A program made the translations under genes and the position numbers. From Streptomyces cellulosae (GTDB lineage Bacteria > Actinomycetota > Actinomycetes > Streptomycetales > Streptomycetaceae): a DNA stretch of 64,000 nucleotides. Below are positions 59,394 through 64,000 of this stretch, piece by piece. Numbering within the stretch: the first letter of the stretch is position 1; every line of letters begins with the position of its first letter. Location of the stretch: contig BNBH01000010.1 in the NCBI GenBank assembly GCA_014655195.1, forward strand, positions 1 to 64,000, read 5' to 3'. A model generated the notes under the pieces. The model ran no database searches. It had not been told where the DNA came from and worked only from the letters and a program-made list of their open reading frames with translations.

Positions 59394-60476
59394 TCAGGCG
59401 CCGTCCATCTTCTCCCGGTCGTGCTCGTCCCAGGCGCGGGTGTCACGCGGCTGCGTGTACGGCTCCTCCTCCGGCGGGTGACCGCCGGCGATGGCCCGCT
59501 GCCGGGCGATCTCCGCGTCGAACTCCAGGCCCAGCAGGATCGCCAGATTGGTGATCCACAGCCAGATCAGGAAGATGATGACACCGGCCATCGTGCCGTA
59601 CGTCTTGTTGTACGAGCCGAAGTTGGCGACGTAGAGCGCGAACCCGGCGGAGGCGGCCAGCCAGATCAGCAGCGCAAGGAAACTGCCCGGCGTGACCCAG
59701 CGGAACCCCTTCACCTTGGCGTTCGGGGCGGCCCAGTACAGCAGCGCGATCATGATGGTCACCAGCAGGACCAGCACCGGCCACTTGGCGATGGACCACA
59801 CGGTGATGGCCGTGTCGCCCAGCCCCAGCAGATCGCCCGCCTGACGGGCGAGCCCGCCGGTGAAGACCACGATCAGCGCGCTGACCGCCGCCATGACCAG
59901 CAGCGCGACCGTCACGCCCACCCGGACCGGCAGCACCTTCCACACCGGTCGGCCCTCGGGCATGTCGTACACCGCGTTCGCCGAGCGCATGAACGCCGCC
60001 ACGTAGCCGGAGGCCGACCAGATGGCGAGCAGCAGGGCGACGATCGCCACCAGCGACCCGACGCCCGCGTTGCCCTGCAGTTGCTCGATCGCCTGCGTGA
60101 TGATGTCCCGCGCGGCGCCGGGGGCGGTGAGCTCCTGGACGTTCTCCAGCACCTTGTCCGTCGTGGACTTGCCGGTGAGGCCGAGGATCGACACCAGGGC
60201 CAGCAGCGCCGGGAACAGCGCCAGCACCCCGTAGTACGTCAGGGCGGCGGCGCGGTCGGTGAGCTCGTCGTCCTTGAACTCGCGCACGCTGCCCTTCAGC
60301 GCCGCCTTCCACGCTCCTTTGGGCAGCTTGGCCGGAGTGTCCGGCGCCGCCTCCTCCACCGCGTCGCTCGGGCCCGGCTCCTCAGCCGGCTGCCCGGCCT
60401 TCCGCGTGGATGCGGACTCGTCCGGCGCGTCCTGGTGTGCCGGCCGGTCGTTCCGGCCCGGGATATGCAGCTTCAT
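59394..60476 (-). CDS. YihY/BrkB-family membrane protein
   Basis: 360-residue inner-membrane protein. A soluble, charged 75-residue N-terminus precedes about six membrane helices (AALTYYGVLALFPALLALVSILGL, LVAIVALLLAIWSASGYVAAF, MIALLYWAAP, FLALLIWLAASAGFALYV, VIIFLIWLWITNLAILLGLEF, cited by region). The family signature PEGRPVWKVLPVRVG lies near residue 180. Once misnamed ribonuclease BN; function unknown, possibly export. ATG 60476. Its promoter region contains a CebR-type box, shared with the divergent GNAT gene. Confidence 0.93.
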   Translation of the reverse strand: MKLHIPGRNDRPAHQDAPDESASTRKAGQPAEEPGPSDAVEEAAPDTPAKLPKGAWKAALKGSVREFKDDELTDRAAALTYYGVLALFPALLALVSILGLTGKSTTDKVLENVQELTAPGAARDIITQAIEQLQGNAGVGSLVAIVALLLAIWSASGYVAAFMRSANAVYDMPEGRPVWKVLPVRVGVTVALLVMAAVSALIVVFTGGLARQAGDLLGLGDTAITVWSIAKWPVLVLLVTIMIALLYWAAPNAKVKGFRWVTPGSFLALLIWLAASAGFALYVANFGSYNKTYGTMAGVIIFLIWLWITNLAILLGLEFDAEIARQRAIAGGHPPEEEPYTQPRDTRAWDEHDREKMDGA

Positions 60477-60573
60477 GGCCACCGGGTGCCCCCGGTGCGC
60501 CATGTCACGCCCGGGCGGCCGGGTGACGCGGGGGAGCGCGGCGCCGGTCGGGGAGCCGGTCGCAAGCCCCTTG

Positions 60574-60587
60574 TGGGAGCGCTCCCA
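60574..60587. promoter_or_regulatory. CebR box (TGGGAGCGCTCCCA)
   Basis: Perfect match to the 14-base palindromic CebR operator of Streptomyces, between the divergent YihY and GNAT genes. It is 34 bases before the GNAT ATG. CebR is the LacI-type repressor of cellulose/cello-oligosaccharide use; another LacI-type repressor with the same site is also possible. Confidence 0.85.
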
Positions 60588-60607
60588 TATCATGCAGGAT
60601 GCCCGCC

Positions 60608-61243
60608 ATGACCGAGTCTCCCGCCGTCCGCCCGTACCGCCCAGAGGACCACGACGCCCTCGACGACATCTGCGTCCGCACCGCGCACAACGGCCAGGAC
60701 AGCCGCCCCCATTACGCCGACCCCGCCGTCCTCACCGCCGCCTTCGCCGCCCCGTACGCCCATCTGGAGCCGGAGCTGGCCTTCGTGCTGGATGACGGGC
60801 GGGGGGACGCCGTCGGCTACGTCGTCGGCGCCGCCGACACCGTCCGGTTCGCCGAGCGGTTCCGCACCGAGTGGCTCCCGCTGGTCGCCGGGCGCCACCC
60901 CGCACCGTCCGGCCCGCCGGCCACCCCGGACGAGGCGATCGCCTGGCTGCTGCACCACCCCGAGCGGATGGTCGTGCCGGAGCTCGCCGCCTGGCCCGCC
61001 CATCTGCACATCGACCTGCTGCCTGAGTGGCAGGGCCGGGGGTACGGACGGAAGCTGATGGGCACGCTGCTCGCGGCCCTGGCGGAACACGGGGTCCCGG
61101 CCGTGCACCTGGTGATGACGGTCGCCAACAAGCCCGCCCGCGCCTTCTACGACCGGATGGGCTTCGAGGAGATCGAGGGCGTGCCGATGGACGACTCGGT
61201 CGTCTGCCTCGGCCGTACGACGGGGGATCTCGACCGCCTCTGA
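60608..61243 (+). CDS. GNAT-family acetyltransferase
   Basis: 211-residue N-acetyltransferase. The acetyl-CoA site is LPEWQGRGYGRKLMGTLL near residue 138, with Q/RxxGxG/A; the late signature VNKPARAFYDRMGFEEI matches FYxxxGF. The first 30 residues begin PYRPEDHDALDDI as in typical GNATs. Start is ATG 60608 (AGGA at eight bases) or 60599. Substrate unknown; in this context an amino sugar or glycoside hydrolase product is possible because of the CebR box, but that is inference. Confidence 0.92.
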   Translation: MTESPAVRPYRPEDHDALDDICVRTAHNGQDSRPHYADPAVLTAAFAAPYAHLEPELAFVLDDGRGDAVGYVVGAADTVRFAERFRTEWLPLVAGRHPAPSGPPATPDEAIAWLLHHPERMVVPELAAWPAHLHIDLLPEWQGRGYGRKLMGTLLAALAEHGVPAVHLVMTVANKPARAFYDRMGFEEIEGVPMDDSVVCLGRTTGDLDRL

Positions 61244-61352
61244 CGGCAGGCGTCGCGGGCTTGGCCGTCGAAAGTGTCGAACACGCCACCGGGTGGCGGA
61301 AGTGGCGAGAACGAAGGGTTGCCCCTTCGGCCGCCCGGGCGCAGATTGATCC

Positions 61353-61366
61353 TGGGAGCGCTCCCA
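61353..61366. promoter_or_regulatory. CebR box (TGGGAGCGCTCCCA) before LPMO
   Basis: Second exact copy of the 14-base palindrome, 63 bases before the LPMO start. Its position fits repression of a cellulose-degradation gene, as known for CebR targets. Together with the copy at 60574 it links the LPMO, the GNAT and perhaps the YihY gene into one cellobiose-controlled regulon. Confidence 0.9.
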
Positions 61367-61429
61367 TCGGGCGCGCGGCGGGTTGCGCGCCCGCACTCCA
61401 CGACCCCCCACGGCGGAAGAGGAAAACCC

Positions 61430-62119
61430 ATGAGTTGGCATGTGCATGAGCTATTCTCGCGTGATCTGGGGCGGAGCCGGTCCCGGCTCGCGCTCGTCCT
61501 GAGCACCGTCGTCGCCGCGCTGCTCTGTCTGGTCCCCTGGAGCGGCACCGCCCACGCCCACGGCTCGGTGGTGGACCCCGCGTCCCGCAACTACGGCTGC
61601 TGGCTGCGGTGGGGGAGCGACTTCCAGAACCCGGCGATGGCCGAGCAGGACCCGATGTGCTGGCAGGCCTGGCAGGACGACACCAACGCCATGTGGAACT
61701 GGAACGGCCTCTACCGTGACGGCTCGGGCGGCAACTTCCGCGCGGTCGTCCCCGACGGCACGCTGTGCAGCGGCGGCAACACCGAGAACGGCCGCTACCG
61801 CTCCATGGACACGCCCGGCGCCTGGAAGACCACGAACGTCGGCAGCGGCTTCACCGTCAACCTGTACGACCAGGCGAGCCACGGCGCGGACTACTTCCTC
61901 GTCTACGTCACCAAGCAGGGCTTCGACCCGAAGACGCAGCGTCTGCGCTGGGACGACCTCCAGTTGCTGACCCGCACCGGCTCCTACGCCCCGGCCAACA
62001 ACTACGCGATCCCGGTGACCACCTCGGGCCTGAGCGGCCACCACGTCGTCTACACGATCTGGCAGGCCTCGCACTCGGACCAGACGTACTTCCTGTGCAG
62101 CGACGTGAACTTCGGCTGA
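61430..62119 (+). CDS. Lytic polysaccharide monooxygenase, AA10
   Basis: 229-residue secreted copper enzyme that oxidatively cleaves cellulose or chitin. A Sec signal ends at AHA-H, making His44 the mature N-terminal copper ligand (AHGSVVDP). The second histidine of the brace is His151 (DQASHGADYF). Three to four cysteine pairs are visible (NYGCWLRWG, QDPMCWQ, TLCSGGN, YFLCSD). Short form without a carbohydrate-binding module. ATG 61430 follows GGAAAA. CebR box upstream suggests cellulose as inducer. Terminator follows at 62149-62185. Confidence 0.95.
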   Translation: MSWHVHELFSRDLGRSRSRLALVLSTVVAALLCLVPWSGTAHAHGSVVDPASRNYGCWLRWGSDFQNPAMAEQDPMCWQAWQDDTNAMWNWNGLYRDGSGGNFRAVVPDGTLCSGGNTENGRYRSMDTPGAWKTTNVGSGFTVNLYDQASHGADYFLVYVTKQGFDPKTQRLRWDDLQLLTRTGSYAPANNYAIPVTTSGLSGHHVVYTIWQASHSDQTYFLCSDVNFG

Positions 62120-62148
62120 CCCCGCGGGACATGACGTCCCGACCTTCT

Positions 62149-62185
62149 CGGCCCCCGCCGGACGCACCCTGTCCGGTGGGGGCCG
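62149..62185. terminator. Intrinsic terminator after LPMO
   Basis: Inverted repeat with 15-base arms (62149-62163 and 62171-62185), one mismatch, seven-base loop, strongly G/C. It lies 29 bases after the LPMO stop. Confidence 0.85.
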
Positions 62186-62226
62186 CGCGACGGCGGGCCA
62201 GGTCCCGGTCGCGGGGCTCACCCGCG

Positions 62227-62298
62227 TCAGGCGGTGACACCGCCGTCGACGACGAGGTCGTGGCCGACGGCGAAGCCCGCTCGCCGGACGGAGTCACC
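62227..62298 (-). pseudogene. C-terminal remnant of a short-chain dehydrogenase
   Basis: A minus-strand frame ends with RAGFAVGHDLVVDGGVTA and a stop at 62227, the highly conserved C-terminal end of SDR oxidoreductases (GHxLxVDGG). Upstream the frame loses all similarity: no Rossmann TGxxxGIG motif or YxxxK is present. It is a decayed end of a gene, disrupted or deleted. The boundary at 62298 is approximate. Confidence 0.7.
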
Positions 62299-62567
62299 GC
62301 TCTGCTGAGAGCGGACTGGCAGCATCCCGAAGGGGCTCTCGAGATCCAGCTCGCGCTGAGGCCGCATCGCCCCCGGCGGACCCTGCGGGGCGGCAGGGCG
62401 TGCGCCTGTCGTCACCCTCAGGGGCTTCTGAGCCGCCACCGCGCTGGCGTGACTGCTGAGATTTCCCGAAGAAATTGTGAGCCGGTTGAACACGATGCGG
62501 TTCCGCTGCGTATGGGGCGTGGGAATCGAATGCCCGCCCCCCGCGACAGAAGCGTAGGAGTACTGCC

Positions 62568-64000
62568 TTGGCACGCAACACACGCAGACGCCCCAAACAG
62601 CGCGCGACGCTCGCCGCTTTCGCCTTGATCCTCGGCGGCGGCGGCATGATGGCGGCCAACGTCTACGCTTCCGCGACGGACGGCGGGACGTCCGACGCGC
62701 AGGTGCTGTCGGGTGCCGCGACCATCGACTGCCCCGACGTGGCCACCCAGCTGACCGAGGTGCCCGACCAGGCCCGGGCGGAGGTGGACAAGGAACTCGC
62801 CAACCTGGACGCCCAGATCGCCGAGGCCTACAAGCGGCTCGGCGAGTCGGGTGACGCGATCCGCCAGGACCCCGGCTTCGCCGAGAACGCCATCGCCGGA
62901 CCGCTGAAGGACAAGCGCGCCGCCGTGCTGGCCCGGATCGGGGCCGCCATCGAGAAGGCCGGCGCCGAACGGCCGCAGGGCCTCGACGACCTCGCCGCCT
63001 GCGCGGTGCGCGACTCCGGCAACGCCCCCGCCCCCGAGGAGGGCGGCGACGGAGGTGAGCAGGCCGGCGACGGACAGGACCAGCAGAACGGCGACGGTCA
63101 GCAGGACGGCGGCGAGCAGCAGGGCGGCGACCAGCAGGACGGCCAGGACCAGGACCAGGGTGGCCAGGACGGCGGCCAGGAGCAGGGCGGCAACGGCGGT
63201 CAGGCCGGCAACGGGCCGGTCGCGGGCGACTACGTCTCCATCGAGAGCGTCCAGCCGAACGTCGACAAGCCGCAGGCGTCGGGCGACGCCTCCACCGGCA
63301 CCTTCACCAGCGAGTGCGGCGTCAACGCGAACGGCGTGTTCAACTCGGACAACGTCATCGCCGCGCCCGGCGTGAGCAACGGCGCCCACCACTTCCACGA
63401 CTACATCGGCAACCAGGCCACCAACGCCTTCGTCAGCGACGACGAGCTGACGCGGGCCGAGACGAGCTGCGAGGACCAGCGCGACAAGTCCTCCTACTAC
63501 TGGCCGGTGCTGCGCCTGCAGAACGGCACCGAGGAGCAGGACGCCCAGTCCCCGGGCGGCGGCATCGAGGGCAACGCCGGTGAGATCGTCACCCCGAAGG
63601 ACGTCACGCTGACCTTCGTCGGCAACCCGAAGGCCAAGGTCACGGCCATGCCGCGGCTGCTGCGCATCATCACCGGCGACGCCAAGTCCTTCGTCAACGG
63701 CCCGGCCAACGCCAACGCCTCCTGGAGCTGCACCGGGTTCGAGGACCGGCAGCTGAAGGACAAGTACCCGCTGTGCCCCGAGGGCAGCGACGTGGTCCGC
63801 TCGTTCGCCTTCCAGAGCTGCTGGGACGGCCGCAACATCGACAGCGCCAACCACCGTACGCACATGGCGTTCACGGACGCCGAGGGCAACTGCCCGGCCG
63901 GCTTCCAGCCGATTCCGCAGCTCGTCCAGCGCATCGTCTACGACGTCGACGCGCCGAGCCTGGAGGACGGCGGCAAGACGGTCCCGCTGTTCGCGGTGGA
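62568..64000 (+). CDS. DUF1996-domain secreted protein (cut by right edge)
   Basis: At least 477 residues. The start is a TTG at 62568 with TAGGAG upstream. A Sec-type signal (LAAFALILGGGGMMAANVYASA) spans residues 14-35. Residues about 45-150 are helical. A long low-complexity linker of Gly, Gln and Asp (about residues 160-220) joins to the DUF1996 domain: GAHHFHDYIGNQATN near residue 265, SYYWPVLRL near 310, SSW-like core with CxGF motifs near 385 and HRTHMAF near 430. DUF1996 proteins are secreted in Streptomyces and fungi, with unknown function. The end is outside the window. Confidence 0.93.
   Translation, partial: MARNTRRRPKQRATLAAFALILGGGGMMAANVYASATDGGTSDAQVLSGAATIDCPDVATQLTEVPDQARAEVDKELANLDAQIAEAYKRLGESGDAIRQDPGFAENAIAGPLKDKRAAVLARIGAAIEKAGAERPQGLDDLAACAVRDSGNAPAPEEGGDGGEQAGDGQDQQNGDGQQDGGEQQGGDQQDGQDQDQGGQDGGQEQGGNGGQAGNGPVAGDYVSIESVQPNVDKPQASGDASTGTFTSECGVNANGVFNSDNVIAAPGVSNGAHHFHDYIGNQATNAFVSDDELTRAETSCEDQRDKSSYYWPVLRLQNGTEEQDAQSPGGGIEGNAGEIVTPKDVTLTFVGNPKAKVTAMPRLLRIITGDAKSFVNGPANANASWSCTGFEDRQLKDKYPLCPEGSDVVRSFAFQSCWDGRNIDSANHRTHMAFTDAEGNCPAGFQPIPQLVQRIVYDVDAPSLEDGGKTVPLFAV

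Larger units (their letters stand above)
62120..62567. other. Intergenic region between LPMO and DUF1996 gene
   Basis: 448 bases. It contains the LPMO terminator, the SDR remnant, and from about 62440 a less GC-rich stretch before the DUF1996 gene where its promoter must be. No other gene is supported. Confidence 0.6.

Overview
The window is chromosomal DNA from a high-GC actinomycete, almost certainly a Streptomyces or close relative. Evidence: very high GC with strong third-position GC bias, many GTG starts (one TTG), GGAGG ribosome sites, and families typical of the genus (GlgE, ANTAR and SigB/SigF-type regulators, PAS-GAF-SpoIIE phosphatases, streptogrisin-type protease, CebR-type boxes, AA10 LPMO). 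About 56 protein-coding genes are supported, plus one frameshifted, truncated pseudogene and one short dehydrogenase remnant. I recognised no rRNA, tRNA, CRISPR array or insertion sequence. The mix is mostly accessory: stress, signalling, extracellular and sugar genes rather than core housekeeping genes.

Left part (1-23 kb). A glycogen/maltosyl block comes first: GlgE cut by the left edge, a DUF5133-like gene, a GHKL-like protein and GlgX. It is followed by a VOC protein, an ANTAR protein converging on a SigB/SigF-type sigma gene with a possible autoregulatory promoter, an orphan HemC paralogue, a secreted NPP1-like protein, an ATP-dependent DNA ligase, a MarR regulator with its operator, a DoxX-peroxiredoxin pair, a PAS/GAF/PP2C sensor phosphatase, a stand-alone LigD-type phosphoesterase, an aldo-keto reductase, a TauD-type dioxygenase, a metallophosphoesterase, a YrdC-type gene followed by a broken dienelactone hydrolase, a PucR-type regulator and an alpha/beta hydrolase.

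Middle (23-43 kb). Catalase, a fructosamine-kinase-like gene, a second DoxX protein and an MFS exporter lead to a leftward sugar cluster (28.8-36.0 kb): UDP-glucuronate decarboxylase, NodU-type carbamoyltransferase, two glycosyltransferases, a GmhA-like isomerase and an HldE-like kinase/nucleotidyltransferase. Together these could make and transfer a carbamoylated pentose- or heptose-containing glycan. A 0.9-kb non-coding block of 182-bp tandem repeats follows. Next come a CYP152-type peroxygenase and a tightly coupled operon (39.0-43.0 kb) headed by a 62-residue peptide: an unknown protein, two related proteins of unknown function and a serine hydrolase. This operon is the best candidate for an undescribed system.

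Right part (43-64 kb). A streptogrisin-like protease, PhoD, a three-gene operon (nucleotidyltransferase, BON, phosphoesterase), a very large CtpI-like P-type ATPase, zinc alcohol dehydrogenase, an Rv1733c-like membrane protein, a SulP transporter with a GHKL protein and ArsR regulator, a methyltransferase, a flavodoxin-like protein, a YihY protein, a GNAT enzyme, a CebR-boxed LPMO and a DUF1996 protein cut by the right edge.

A recurring oddity is that three gene ends (14.8, 26.8 and 28.4 kb) run into tandem repeats that begin at or contain the stop codon and re-copy it.
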